A stretch of DNA of 64,000 nucleotides from Chionis minor (taxonomy: Eukaryota; Chordata; Aves; Charadriiformes; Chionididae), in assembly GCA_013398295.1 (NCBI GenBank), contig VZSF01003599.1, forward strand, positions 968,469 to 1,032,468, read 5' to 3'. Below, one piece after another: positions 50,806 to 63,231 of this stretch. The notes beneath the pieces were generated by a model, which worked only from the letters and a program-made list of their open reading frames with translations, was not told the origin of the DNA and made no database searches. The translations under genes and the position numbers were made by a program. Every line of letters begins with the position of its first letter. The stretch's first letter is position 1.

Positions 50806-52565
50806 ATGATCATTCATGTACCCTTGCCTAAAAAAAAAAATACTTAGAGATGGAGCTTGCACAACAGAACAATTTTATATTCAATACTTTGCTTCAGCAT
50901 GAATTGATATTTTTTTGAAATCTATTTGCATTGCAAGGATACATGAGCAGACATAGGAGCTGGTATTTACATTACAAATATAACTTGGTTTTAATAGTTA
51001 CTACAATGAACTTCATGATGGGTAAACATGAAAGGGCACAGGTTCTGTCATAGATCACATGCAAGAAAAAGACAAAAGTAACAGAGTATAAGGAGGAGGG
51101 ATGAACTTTGAAATCCTTTTGAAATCAGTACCTCAAATGTTTTTAAGTACTTAACTTTGATTGATTTTACCTGAACAGCCTTGTGCTCCAGGCCTGTGAG
51201 ACTCACTCAGTGTTCTGGAGAAGGCCTGTGGCAGACAGAATTGGAGACAAGTCTGGGAAGTCCGAAACGGAAATCCCAGCTGCTGACCTGTGCCTTAAAT
51301 GCTGGGGATCTTAGGGTTTTTTTCCATCTGTATCTTCATATAAAGAGTGAGAGCAAATACGACACGTTTACTTTCAAACAGTGAAGAATATGAATGTCTT
51401 TCCATACCTAGGTCATAGAATATTAACACTCTTTATGTATTAACTCACATTAATGTGAACTGCATTATTCCTCTAAGGTGCGCTTTATTAGTTAGACAGT
51501 CAATTAAGAATTTAAATTATGAACATGTAAGCAGTTGCATTGTGCTCAAGGGCTGTATCTTCCAACAAATTCTTTTCTATTGAATCGGATAAATTATCTT
51601 TAATTATGAAGTACATAATACAGCATTTGTAATAATCTGTATTCCAAGTGAGTTTGAAATACCGTAAAGATCTTGTGCTTATGGTCAGTGTTTTATTTCA
51701 GTGGTGGAAAACCGGTGCATAAGAATTACGTAAGCCAGTTTTATTAGCATTCAATTTCATTTTTCCATTCTCCTCAAGACCATTTAAAATAAAGAACATA
51801 ACAGAAAATTGATCTATAAAGTGTGAATACATCTGAACGCCCTGTTACACAGTATTCCCGCTATTTTCTTCTTGATGAGCCAAGCCCTGGCAGGGTTATA
51901 TTTACTCACTGTAAGCCATTAAGGGTCCAGCAGAGCATGAAACCAGGTGCTTAACTTAAGCTTAGTTTTGAAACTTAGAGGTTTCAGGGACCTAAAAGCC
52001 TATTTTCACCCACCAGAGTTTGAGGCAGAACTATACAGCGTGTCAGCTATGGAGGCAAGGCTGGTTTAAGCTGCCTTCTGCCCTGTCTGCCTTTTTCCAC
52101 CTTCTGTTTTGTTGCATCTATGTCCTAGCGCTGAATTTCAGTTGTCCGGCTTGTCCTGCAAGTTTAAATTCTGAAGTTGGCCTCCAGCTTGCAATACTCT
52201 CTCCATTGTTTGCAAGGCTTTTTTTAGGATTGGAAGAGCCAATATAATTTAAAATACTACTTACTCATAGGTAAGAGAAGGACCAAGAAATGTTAAGTAA
52301 TACAATAACCTAATAAACCATTTTTTCTTATTTTTAAATGCTTTGAACACAAAAGTTCATATAGATTTTGAAAGATAAAGTCCACAGAATATCTTTAGTG
52401 TTCCACTGCAGCGTAAATGGTCTTATTTTTCCCCCCACTTCATTTGTGTGTGGATTTGCTGTTTGTCCATGCAGTTTTTGTGACTTAGTTAATGCACTCT
52501 GATTCGCAGAAATAGCCTCCTTCTCCTCTGTGAACCTCTTCTTGATGACTATTCACTTTTTTAGG

Positions 52566-52840
52566 GAGGGGCAATCTAGCAGTGCTTTTTCCACCTGCAC
52601 TTTAGAAAAGAGCCTTGGCGGGCAAATAGTCACTGCTCTGCCTCCGTTAATTCTGGCTACGTTATTCCAACAACTTTCCACATTAAGAGGCGAGTCTGCC
52701 GGGTGGTATTTAGCCTGAAGAGCTGAGCAGTGTATTGGCAGTGTATCCCACCATTTAAGAGCGGAACAGTTGGAGGGACAACCTAGCAGTGCTTCTTCCG
52801 TCTGCACTTTAGAAAGCGCCGTGGCAGGCAAACAGTGACT
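52566..52840. repeat. Pair of diverged 68-bp direct repeats, 207 bp apart
   Basis: Copy 1 (52566-52634) and copy 2 (52773-52840) share AGCAGTGCTT, TGCACTTTAGAAA, and GGCAAA followed by AGT and ACT at the end. The offset is 207 and then 206 bases because of one indel. The region is less AT-rich than its flanks. The arrangement could be an old tandem duplication of a roughly 207-bp unit or part of an unidentified retroelement. Confidence 0.75.
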
Positions 52841-54032
52841 CAGAGAGTCGCAGCGTGCTCAGGATGTGCCTCTCGACGAAATGAAATTGGCACCGAAAAG
52901 GAGGTGAGATGTAGTCTCAAGATAGCAAAGACTGGTGCTTCAAAGAAGGTTGTTCGTTTCTGGATGCTATGATGCTAAATTAGGCATTAGTGGAACTGCT
53001 TGAAAACAGGTTATAATTTCAAACTGAAACATTCAAGGTTCTGTTGAGCAAATCTATTGGAGATTACAGCGGTTGAGTAACGCCTTCCTCCGCTTACTCC
53101 TTTATGGGCGTTGCAACCAGTGCTCTAGAACAACTAGGACCTGTTTGAACGCAGGGCTTTGCACCAGAACTCTGCTTGTTTGCTGGGGAGTGTTGTTGGG
53201 GTTTTGGGTTTGAATTTTTTACAGCGTGGAAAGATCCCAAGGATATTTTGATGTTTTTGTGAAAAAAAAAAATGTATTCCGCAAATTCGTGGTTGGAGTT
53301 AGAGAAAGATGTTGAAATAAGAACTTGCTTATGTAATCACCTCAATGAAATACCTAGGATAGTAGCACTTCAGGAGTAACTTTGGAAATGTAGTAATTAC
53401 CTCTTTTACTATAGTTATTTAAAAATAATTTCTTATGCAAATTTTATTTGGGAATATTATGCAATAAATACTACTCACCAGGTTTCCTGTATAGACAAGT
53501 CTACATATATTTGACAGCAGTTTTTGAAAAGGTTAGTGGTAGATGGGGTTTGTTTAATGCCCTCTGTGTTTAAAAATGATATTATGGATAAATGTAGACT
53601 GGAGTTTCAAAACCAGCTATCATTTTTCTTTCAAGACTAATATTTTTTGGGAACTAGGGCTGTTCTGTAGTTGAAAATCTTTCTATTCCAGGGAAATATT
53701 TTAATTTTCTATGCAATAAGCAGCTAATGATTACAAGAAAGGATACAGATATAAACTAAAACATATGTTTGTACTAATTTGGTAACTGTGTTAATTGCAA
53801 AATTGATTCATTGATATTGTAAATGTTCATAGTAAATGTAATTTACATTGATGACTGTTGGCTTTTGGTGTTACTGAAATGTATCTTTCTAATAGTCTGT
53901 TTTGATTTTTTTAAGAGTTGAAAGAAAATCCTGCTGTTGTGCTTTTTGTTATAAGAGTTGTGCTTTTTGAAGATTGAAGAAATCTTTTGTGGTGAACTAG
54001 GAAAGTTACTTTTCTTTTCCTTCTCTTTAAAG

Positions 54033-54069
54033 CCAGATGCTAGGAAGAAAATATATGTCCAAACTCAAG
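54033..54069 (+). CDS. GLT1D1: GLT1D1 exon 5 (37-base microexon)
   Basis: Twelve codons, PDARKKIYVQTQ, plus one base of a split glycine, matching mammalian PHAKGKVYVQSQG. The acceptor is CTTTAAAG and the donor GTGAGA. Phase 0 in and 1 out agree with both neighbours. Such a small exon would be missed by frame-length methods; the support is the continuous alignment across exons 4-5-6. Confidence 0.92.
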
Positions 54070-55259
54070 GTGAGACTTTTGAAATATTGACTAAGGCATT
54101 CCATTTATTTGGATCATGTGTTTAGTACCTGTATGTTTATGTATCTACCTTCTTTCTTTGCTCCGGAAATATTTTGCTGAAGTGGGTATTGGGTTTGAAG
54201 TCCTGCCTCCACTGAAGTTGAGCTTTTTGCCATTGACATTAATTGAGGCAGTATTTCAGTATCTTAGCCTAAATTTTCAGCTCGTTTGGTGCTTTTAAGA
54301 AAAGTTTTCCTAGATGCCTTACAGTAGGAGTCTGAAAGATAAGGTAACACCTAAGGTAATGCTGAGCTTTCTCCAAACCATACAGAATTTTCATGCTGAA
54401 TGATTATTCTCTGAAACTCCAAATTCCTTTAAATACTTTTGAGTTCCTAGCACAATGACACTTAGCAGGTATCTAATCCAAAGCGTATTACTTAAGTGAG
54501 CCGTCTATGGAGCACTCAGTTCAGCATTTGGATGGGATTACTTAAGCTACAGATCCTGATTTTATCTTAAAAATAACTGTCTACAGATTCCAAAACTCAT
54601 TCCATTTTGTATATTTCACTTTCAAAGAAAATAAAATTATTTTCAAAACTCTTATTTTGAAATAACTCATTGTGAGGTCTGTTTAGCCCGTATTTAGTCT
54701 ATATTTAAGCCCCTTGTGAAGTAATAGTTAACTAAGAGATTAAATACATTAATAAAATGGTTTCATTAGTAAAATAATTAATCTTTAACATAAGGCAAAA
54801 CAAATAAATTAATATTCAGTTTAGATTAGTATTTAATTTTGATACAAATCTAATTTACTGTCTTTGCCTTATGTTAAAGACTTGGGTCTCAGCTGACCTG
54901 TATCTGTTTTGGAATAATATGCTCCCTCAGATAATATTATCTCTTATGTAAATTTTAAAAGGCCAAATTAAGCATGGTGTAAGTGAGCTTAATTCCCTGC
55001 GTTGCTAAAGAAGTTCATACACTGTGTGATTGTGCAAAGTTTTCAACTGAGTTCAATCTGATGACTATGGAGGGATTGTGCAGACAATCCAACATTGCTG
55101 GGAAGAGAAAAGCTTGAGATGGAAACAGCTGCGTATGGAATTCAGTGTGTTTGACAGAAATACTGTTTTCTGAGGGCAAGACTTCAAGAACCATAGTTCA
55201 GCCATCCAGGGACCAATCAAACTTGTTGTGTTTCTCTTTTTTTTTTTTTTTCAATGCAG
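54070..55259 (+). other. GLT1D1: GLT1D1 intron 5
   Basis: A 1.2 kb AT-rich intron containing a striking inverted repeat (54782-54880, listed separately) and ending in a long T tract (about 55235-55251) before the exon 6 acceptor. Confidence 0.85.
54782..54880. repeat. Imperfect palindrome with perfect 18-bp arms
   Basis: TCTTTAACATAAGGCAAA (54782-54799) is exactly complementary to TTTGCCTTATGTTAAAGA (54863-54880). Inside, CAGT (817-820) can pair with ACTG (857-860), TAGATT (822-827) with AATCTA (847-852), and GTAT with ATAC. The whole can fold into one bulged hairpin of about 99 nt. It may be a small non-autonomous DNA transposon remnant or an RNA hairpin; no target-site duplication is clear. 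Confidence 0.7.
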
Positions 55260-55316
55260 GAATTAAGACTACACCCAGTGAAACGTTTGACTGGTATAGA
55301 TTTCTACAGAATGCAG
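55260..55316 (+). CDS. GLT1D1: GLT1D1 exon 6
   Basis: Completes the split glycine and encodes IKTTPSETFDWYRFLQNA, matching mammalian GIATTPNAAFNWNTFLQRS, then leaves one base (G) before donor GTAACG, so phase 1 out. The acceptor is AATGCAG after a long pyrimidine run. The next expected exon (mammalian EINQSADNLHIFLLICGLRQ, start of the GT4 catalytic domain) was not found to the right edge, so the rest of the gene lies outside the window, unless the candidate exon at 60893 is used. Confidence 0.94.
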
Positions 55317-57749
55317 GTAACGCTCACTTTTTTCCTGTATTCACTATGTTTATTCTTAGTACATGTCAACGATGAAAGAAATTTAGAATTTGACTGTTAA
55401 CTGATTATGTAACAATATGACTTAATGACATGAAAAACAAAAAGCTCTAATAATACATTCGGCAGAGTATCGACCAGATGGCTCTGGTTAGTAAACTACC
55501 CAGACTGCCTCCAGTTTTCTGGTCTGTCCAGGGTTGAATTGCACCAAAAGATAAAATGGCCGGGACATACATCCCTTAGAAGGTGAGTTAGACCGAAGCA
55601 GCACTACCTGCGTGTGCTGTGCTTTACAGCTGTGTGACAGAACCCGCAGATGTCTTTTGCGGGTGAGGTGAAGAAGTGGTGAAGAAGGGAAATATGTCTT
55701 GAAGTTTTATTACTTGGTCTTGATCTAGAGCCCGTCTTCATTTTCACCAAAATAAGGCAGATGACCTAATTTGAAGTCACCTGATCTTGGCAATGCCTGA
55801 ATTGCTGCTGCTGACTTTCCCAAAAAGAAGAATTTGTAGGCATTTTACTGTGGTAAAAATATTTCAGTATTATATTCATCTGTCTGATCTCTGATAGTAC
55901 AGCTGTTCCCTCTGTTACAAATGAGTCCTCACTAGTCAATTGCTTTATCACATCAGTAAATGCGTGCCGTTATTCAAAACCAGTGTCCAATTTTAAATTG
56001 AGCATTGTGAGGTTATTTTGTTCTCAGTAAATCACGGCACACAGGCACAGCACCACTAAGATTAATAATTTTCTGCAGTGAAATGATTTGTCACTTGCTA
56101 CCACAGCCTTAGTGTTGACTGGATCTCATGTCCAACCGTTTTATGATTAAAAGAGCAGTCAACAGATTGAGGAGGGGGAAGCTCCCCCTAAAGTGCATTT
56201 CATCTAATATATTAGAGACAGTTTTTTGCCTAATGTGTACTAATGCAAAAGTGCAAAATAGTTCATAATGTACATGAAAAGCAAACTAAAATGCGACTCT
56301 AACATCTGCGCCTCTTAAATAATAACTTGAAAACTGGCATCAGATTATTCACTATTGTTTTTTATGACTGTTTCATCTCATTTATCTTCCCAGTTTTGTC
56401 TCTATGTCCATCTCTGGTGGCAGCCTACAATTTCTACTTCTCTTAATATTGCATGTGGAGGCAGGTTTTTTGGCTGTACCTTTGTGCTTACCACAGACTA
56501 ATTAGGAGTTCCCACCGAATTCCTTTTCTGGGGATTTGCAGTTTCACGGTGTTTAAAATTCTACTAAACTTGGAGCAATCATTAGAAAACTATCAAAAAT
56601 AGATGGCAGTTTTGCTCAGAAGAATACGATTTTTATGGCGTAGGCTTGCGCAATGAAGCGCACTTGAAAAGATCTATAGATTTTATGCAGATAAAGCTGT
56701 CCGATCTCATTGAGCTCATGGCATTTATGTTCTTTTTTTTTTAAAGGCTTTTTTCATTAAGTTCTATTCCATGTGTGAAGGCATTTAATGATTTTTTGTG
56801 GGAAATATTTCTCCAGATAACTCTTGCCTGTATCTTTAGCAGTATCCTTGAACATTTATCAAATTCAGGATTCCTGGGACTGAACATAGAGACAGCACAT
56901 GCCCTACAATGCAAATTATAATATATTTGAGGCATCAGTGTTAAGCATCCTTGGTGACCAGGCCATACATTGTCAAATTATTCCTTAAAATGAAATAGAC
57001 TCTTCAGAATATTTCAAGACTTTTTTTCATAGAACAGACTTCTTATGAATATTCTTTATACTGATATTTTTCAGTCTTCGAAAAGCCTTAACATTTGACT
57101 CGTTAAATATAACACCATACATAAATAGTATCCCTAAATCAGTGTAATGGCTTCAAAAAGAATTTAATGCTGGATTTAAGTGAGTGGCAGAATGCATTGA
57201 ATACATTTTACTGTGGGAGACTTCCCCCCGGCCCCAGCCCCCAGGAGTGATTGGTACTACACCAAAAGCTGAGGAATCCCAGCTTTCTGTACGTTTCATT
57301 TGGTAGTTTGGGTCGCTAACATAAATTGCAATTGCCTAATACAAACTGAAGCAGTGCTGCGAAAGGTTTTTTGTTGTTGGTATTATGGGTGCAATACAAT
57401 CACAGTACAAAAATAATGGAATTATTATTTTTTTTCATAGTCTCAGCAGACATGAGAGTTGCAGAGGTGATGTTTGTGTCATGTTAGTGTGCTAGCTCCT
57501 AGCTGCAGTATTTTCAGTGGCTGGCTGTTAAAGCATTATTAGCTAAAGCTACAAAACAAAGAGCTTTCAAAGTTAATTTGCATTCTGGTTACAGTCAGCT
57601 TCACAGAGTGTGTCTTATGTGGGTGAGAGACTGTAAGCAACAGTAGTCAAACCAAAAAGCTGAACCAGGTACGGATTTCAACACAGACTTCAAGAAGACA
57701 ATGTTTTCAGTGTATTTAGTAACTCAGACTATTTGGGCAAGTATTACAG

Positions 57750-57822
57750 CCTGTGTCAGTCTGGAGGTCAGACCAGATGATCAAAGTGGTTTTTCTCTGA
57801 CCTTATAATAGAGGAGTCTATA
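57750..57822 (+). mobile_element. Old CR1 3'-end remnant
   Basis: The text CTGGAGGTCAGACCAGATGA, TCAAAGTGG, then TCTGACCTTATAAT follows the 'ggtcagactagatgatcataatggtcccttctgacctta' 3' terminus of older CR1 subfamilies. It is short and diverged; the flanks are not recognisable. Confidence 0.6.
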
Positions 57823-60800
57823 TACAGCATAATCAGTTTTGTTAGCCAGTTTAGATGCCTATCTGTAGACTTGATTGAGAGAGACAATGAAAGTTAAGGC
57901 TTTTGCTGTAAATTAATTGACAGAAAATGACAAGGCAGTCTAAGTAAATGTGAAAACTGAGACTGAGCTTCTCTAAGAGCTCGGCTCAAGGGTGGAGCGT
58001 AGCTACTTCAGACCACAGACAGGCTTGATGGCGTTATCCCATGATAATGATGAAAGGCTCCTTTTGATTTCAGTGGAATGTGGCTGAAGCTTGGAAGATG
58101 TAGACCCTAATAAACAGTCATCACATGATTAGAAGATGCAGATAACTAACAAAGTCTATGCTGCTGAAATGAGAAAGCTTGTTTACCCAACAGATAAGAC
58201 TAAAAACTGGTTTCCTGGAAGGTGACACAGAGTCACAGGATCAGATGCTTATTGCACTATCAAATAAAATATGCAATATACTTTTGTAGTTTGATTTTTC
58301 GACTCAGATAATTTCTGCTTCATAGCACAGCTATTTTCAGAGCTTGAAAAGTTTACATAACCTGTCATGACACAGACAGGGTTTTACAGAGGCATTATAT
58401 TTTCCTAAATCTATGCTGGAAGAAAAAGACCCACATAAGAAAAATTGAATAGTAAAAGTTTGTCCAGATATGTAGCTGACCATAGAAATAATGGTACGAT
58501 AGCAGCAGTAAACTGTGTTTCCCAACAGATCTGAAAGCATAGAGCTTTTCTGTTGTCTGATCTGTTAGAAATAGTGAGAAAAGGGGAAAAAGGATTGCTG
58601 GAGAATTTTGCAGTCTAATTTTTCTGGATCAGTAGCCTGCCCCTGAAAGTTGACAAGCTGATTTAACTTCTGTTGTCTTCACAGACATATCAGCAGCTCT
58701 AGCAATTGTTCACTATTGAATGTGAATAGCAGTATAAACACTTTGGATACTTCCCCTTAATTTCTAAGAAACAAATTGCTTTGTAAAATAAAAGCTCAAC
58801 TTCATAAAGCATTCATAAATGTTTGAGATCTGCAGATGGTAAAGTGTGTCGCTGAAATAAGACTTAATTGGGCTAATAATTGTCCAAGTTCTATGTCATC
58901 AGTGACCTCAATTTAAGAGACTTCAGAGTCAGTATAAAGTAAAATAGCATGTTGAAGCTGTAGTACATTAGGACACCACATTGCAAAAAAGCTGGAAAAC
59001 TTAGCTGGTCTGAGCAGCTTGTTTTTAATAGTTGCCTGGTGAAAGAGGCAAAATCAAACTCCTGGTGACAAGAGACTAAAAAAGCTAATGTATGGTATTT
59101 CTGCTCTGTGTGTGGAGGTGAACGTGAAGAATAACTATGAATTGAAAAATGTATCAAAAATACATGCCAGAGCTGGACTAATTTGTCTATATTTCAAACT
59201 CAAGAAAATAAAATAACCATCTTAGAGACTGAAATCTCTGCAATAAACTTATGGATTTCCTTTTCTAGGGCACCAGTTAATGCTTTCAGATCCATAGGAG
59301 ATGGATAGATGAACGATTTTCATGAGGAGTAGAAGACCTGCTGTGGTTCAAAGTGAACAGAAAGGAAAATGAGAAAGGTTATTCACCCTCACCATCTTGT
59401 CATAGCTTAGATTTTGTTTCTGAAGAAAATAAAAAATGGATGACTAAGCCCAAATAATACGGACTTAGTACTTTGTTCTCTAAAGGTTCGTAGAACACAA
59501 CAGTGAACTTGAAATCAGGGGTTGGAAAATTAATCTTAAAATCTTTGATCATCCTTGACCCAATATTAATAAGAAATATTTTGACTGCAGACTGGTTTTT
59601 TATGTTACTGAACAGTCTTTGTATCCTAAATTATAACCTGTAAGTCCAAAATTGATATACTTGACAAAAGATACTTAACCTCTAGTACAAATTGGATTTT
59701 AAGTTGTACAGGAATGAACACATTTTAAGAACTTTGGCTTTGTGAGGTTGTCGGTTCAGGTCCAAAACAATAACTTTGAATGAAAAATCACATTGTTCCT
59801 TTTTGTATTTTTCTTCTCTCTAGAGGTTTTGAAAACATGCTACAAAAGCACAGTAAAGACTTCTAAATAAAAAAAATATTTTTATTTTCTTTATTTGAGC
59901 AGGTGGTGAGAAAATGGCTCACTTAAGATGTTCTCAAACTGCTTCTTTACCTCTCAGCCAGCTAATGCTTGATAATACTTGATATTACTCATTCGCTTAG
60001 AGGCCTGCAGCTTTTCAGTAAGATTAAAGATTTGCAGTAATATATTTATTTTTACTGTACATCTATGATTACTACATTTTTTTCCTGATAGTACCTGGAG
60101 GGATGAGGCTAAGTGAATCTGCTCTTTCAATATCTGTTTAGGTAACACTTCTACTTATTCTTGCCTTTCTTAGGAAAACAATGTCCTTACTGATGCTTCA
60201 GAAAGTATTTAGGCTGTTGTGTTAGCTGTCTGTGCTCATGTTTTACTATCCTGACGTCTTAATACAGATTTTTATAAAGGCTGAAGTGTAAACTGTCATA
60301 GTGTGCCATAATAGTAAAAAGTGTTACACAGTTCCAGATCAGGAACAAACTAGGAGCCAATGAAATCTTAAATAATAAACTGCTTATTTCTAGTGTTGCA
60401 TTAGGAAAATTTTTTCCACTTTTAATATACTCCATTCTTCGTTCTGTCTTGCAACTGAAGACCTCAAAATAGTTTACCATAAGTTAAACCCAGCGCCCTT
60501 GCTTCATGTCAAGCCGTTATTAAACCTGCTTGCAGATGAATGGGCAAGTCTAGATGGATAAGTCTGGATTTGACAAACTTTCTCTAGGCCACACCATGAC
60601 TCAGAGTCACAGCTGGCAGGAGATCATGAATCCCAAGTATTAATCACATTTCATCTATTAGCCAATATATTTTGTGCCAGGTTCCAATACTACCAACGAA
60701 TGCACTGGCACAGCAGTTGGCCACCCTTTTGACCATGCAATTCCACTCTGAAATTTAAGTGCCAGTGCTACATTGCTGCATTTCAATTTTGAGCAGCATA

Positions 60801-60892
60801 ATACCACCTCTGCTCCGTCCTGGAAAAGGAGTCGCATGACTGCGGGAGTTCCGTGTCAGTCTTAATCTTCCACTGTGTCTGTCTCATTTCAG

Positions 60893-61053
60893 CTCACCTG
60901 CAGGTCATTTGGTACCGTCCCCGTGGTCCTGTGTGGCATATCACGACAGGGATACGCCTGTCAGACCATCAGGCTGATGAGAGGAACGAGTTTTTCATAA
61001 TCCTGTCAATCACCATTCTTGTTTTGATCTCTCCCATCTTGCTAAACAGGTGA
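60893..61053 (+). CDS. Candidate unrecognised exon, in phase with GLT1D1 exon 6
   Basis: A strong acceptor (CTGTGTCTGTCTCATTTCAG) ends at 60892. The following 157-161 bases stay open in the frame that requires one base from the preceding exon, the phase in which exon 6 ends. The join would read FLQNA-A-HLQVIWYRPRGP, followed by VWHITTGIRLSDHQADERNE and a hydrophobic FFIILSITILVLISPILLN tail, then arginine and a TGA at 61051. The segment is richer in GC and CpG than its surroundings, as coding sequence tends to be. Its end, AACAG|GTGACC at 61049, could also be a splice donor, so it may be internal or terminal; AATAAA occurs at 62161. I recognise no family. It could be an alternative last exon giving a truncated GLT1D1 with a membrane tail, an exon of another gene, or chance. 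Confidence 0.4.
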
Positions 61054-62180
61054 CCTGCTGAGCAGGCTTGAGACTGGCTGCGGCCAACGTGCAGCTGGTT
61101 TTTATAGATAAAGCGAATGTAACAAATCAGACTACAGCCATAGACAAATACTGACAACGCAGGTTTAAAGGAGCATCTGTTACTGACATGAAACAATTGT
61201 TTTTGACACTGAAGGAGACGTTGATTGCAGTGGCAAGGCTTGACTTGCATTTAGTGTGTAGTGATTCTGAAGGATGGCTAGAAAACGTGCAGTTTTGGTT
61301 TTTTTATTGCTAGTGATTATGGACAAATCTTTCCTATTTGTATTTTCTTTGCAAAGCTAGCAGAAGGATGCATGAGCTAAGAGATAATGAAGCACAGTGT
61401 GCTGCTTCAAGTCTTTGCTTTTGGAACACTAACAGAAATGGGGAGAAATAGACACAAGCATTTATTTTTTTTGTTATTTGGGTGTTTGCATGCCATTCAA
61501 ACAAGATAGTGACACAGTGAATGTATCAAAAGAGCAAATCAGTTGATTGTGCCATATTGACGGGTTTCTATTTCAGAACTGAATCACAAGAGGCAGTAGT
61601 ATCTTATTACAGACTAAGTAGCCTGTCTGCGAAAGGCAGAATTTCACATACTGAATGTCTTGTTTAAGCTCAAGGAAAAAGAAAAAAAAGTCTTCTTTCA
61701 AATACCAGTTTTCACCCAGCTAATGGTTATAGCTGGTAAAGGCAGCTATTGCATTTATTCTCTTAATATGTTAGCCCTTTCAGCGGTCTTGTGGGGCCAA
61801 AGCATACTAAAAGGATTGCTTTCTTGGAGGAATGGCTACCTTTTTTTATTTTCCTCCCCACAGCAGGGGTGCTGGTAAGGCTTGGGAAAGCAACAGGTGG
61901 GACAATGCTGATGCAGGCGTCGTCTTGATGTGTGAATTTAACCATTTGCAGCGGATGAGCAGAAAGCTAATATACACAAGTGCTGCTGAAGCTGATCTTA
62001 AGTAGACTGAGAATGCGCAAACTCCCGGCCCTGAGCAGTGGCAGCGAAGTGCTGGTAATGCAGGCTTCTCAGCAATGTCTTTATATGCTTCTAAGTGGCT
62101 TGACCGGGGCAAGTCTGTCTGTAAAAATGAATTTGGTGATGACTGAGATCCACAGCACACAATAAAACAAAACTACAACT
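61054..62180 (+). other. Possible 3' UTR of the candidate terminal exon
   Basis: If the segment at 60893 is a last exon, its 3' UTR could run to the polyadenylation-type hexamer AATAAA at 62161-62166. No other support is visible, and the overlapping short frames look random. Confidence 0.2.
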
Positions 62181-63231
62181 GATTCTCACTTCAGTAGATT
62201 GGATGGCAGAGGCAAATCTTTTTTTGACTATCCCTTCTATGACAGTTTTTAGAAATGACGTGTATGGTCCAGTGTACCCAATATCTGCTGTTTCAGTGAA
62301 AAGTCCATAAAATTTCATGATAGACAAGTAGGGCTTTGTTAAGTTGCATGAAGGGGATAGTCTGTAGTGAGAATTCAAGGTTGTGAATGTCTTTTCAAAA
62401 TAATAAAGTTCAAATAAGTGGGCTGTTTTCATTAATAAATATTATTTTAGGCATTTTCACTGGTGAAATAATTAGACTGTTATTTATGAGATTCTTGGGA
62501 GAAGTACCTTTAAATGCCACAGGAGCTGAATGGCAAAATCAAATTACGAGGTACAATTACTGTCTGTGGGGCCAGTTTCCTGTTTCTCTTTCGGGTTAAG
62601 GTTTTTGCACAGGGAGCAGAATGGCAGTCAGGACTGCCCAGGATCAGCCTGTTAGGGCTTTTTGTTGTCAGAGTGCTTTAAACCTGTATCTAATAAAATG
62701 AAAAGACTGAAAGCTGTAAGATAGACATAAGAAGATGTTAAGAGATAAAAAGAAGCAGTTCTTTCAAGCATAGTTAATGTTGATTAGGGTACTGTCGCAT
62801 CAAGAGTGCAATAATTCTGTAATCTCTGTGTGAGAACAGGGAGACCTGATTTCTCACTACTGTCTGACTGAGCTTTCAGTGCTGACTTTAAGTTTGTTCC
62901 GAAATAGCCAGAGCTAAACATTGATAGGTGGGAGTTCATAATTTAAAATTAATATTTGTGCCATATGGATAGTTAAAATGCAATCTGAATTTTGCTGACA
63001 CTTTCCAGTTATTTGTTTTGTGTATGCCATGAATTGAAACCACTGCTGCATGGCTTAAAAACAAACAGTATTAATGGCCCATTGCACCAGAAGAATGCTT
63101 TTTCAATCCAAATGTTTGTGTATTATAAATTACAAATTATTTGTTGGTCCAATAACCAGTAAAATATTACTTACTGTGTCTGCTGCAGCCACTCTTGACA
63201 GCTCAAGCTGTTTAAGTTAAACAGATTCAAT

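Larger units (their letters stand above)
49433..54032 (+). other. GLT1D1: GLT1D1 intron 4
   Basis: A 4.6 kb intron with a CR1 3' end at 50690-50805, a 129-codon minus-strand frame of unknown meaning (50149-50538) and a pair of diverged direct repeats (52566-52634 and 52773-52840). The rest is AT-rich and unremarkable. Confidence 0.8.
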
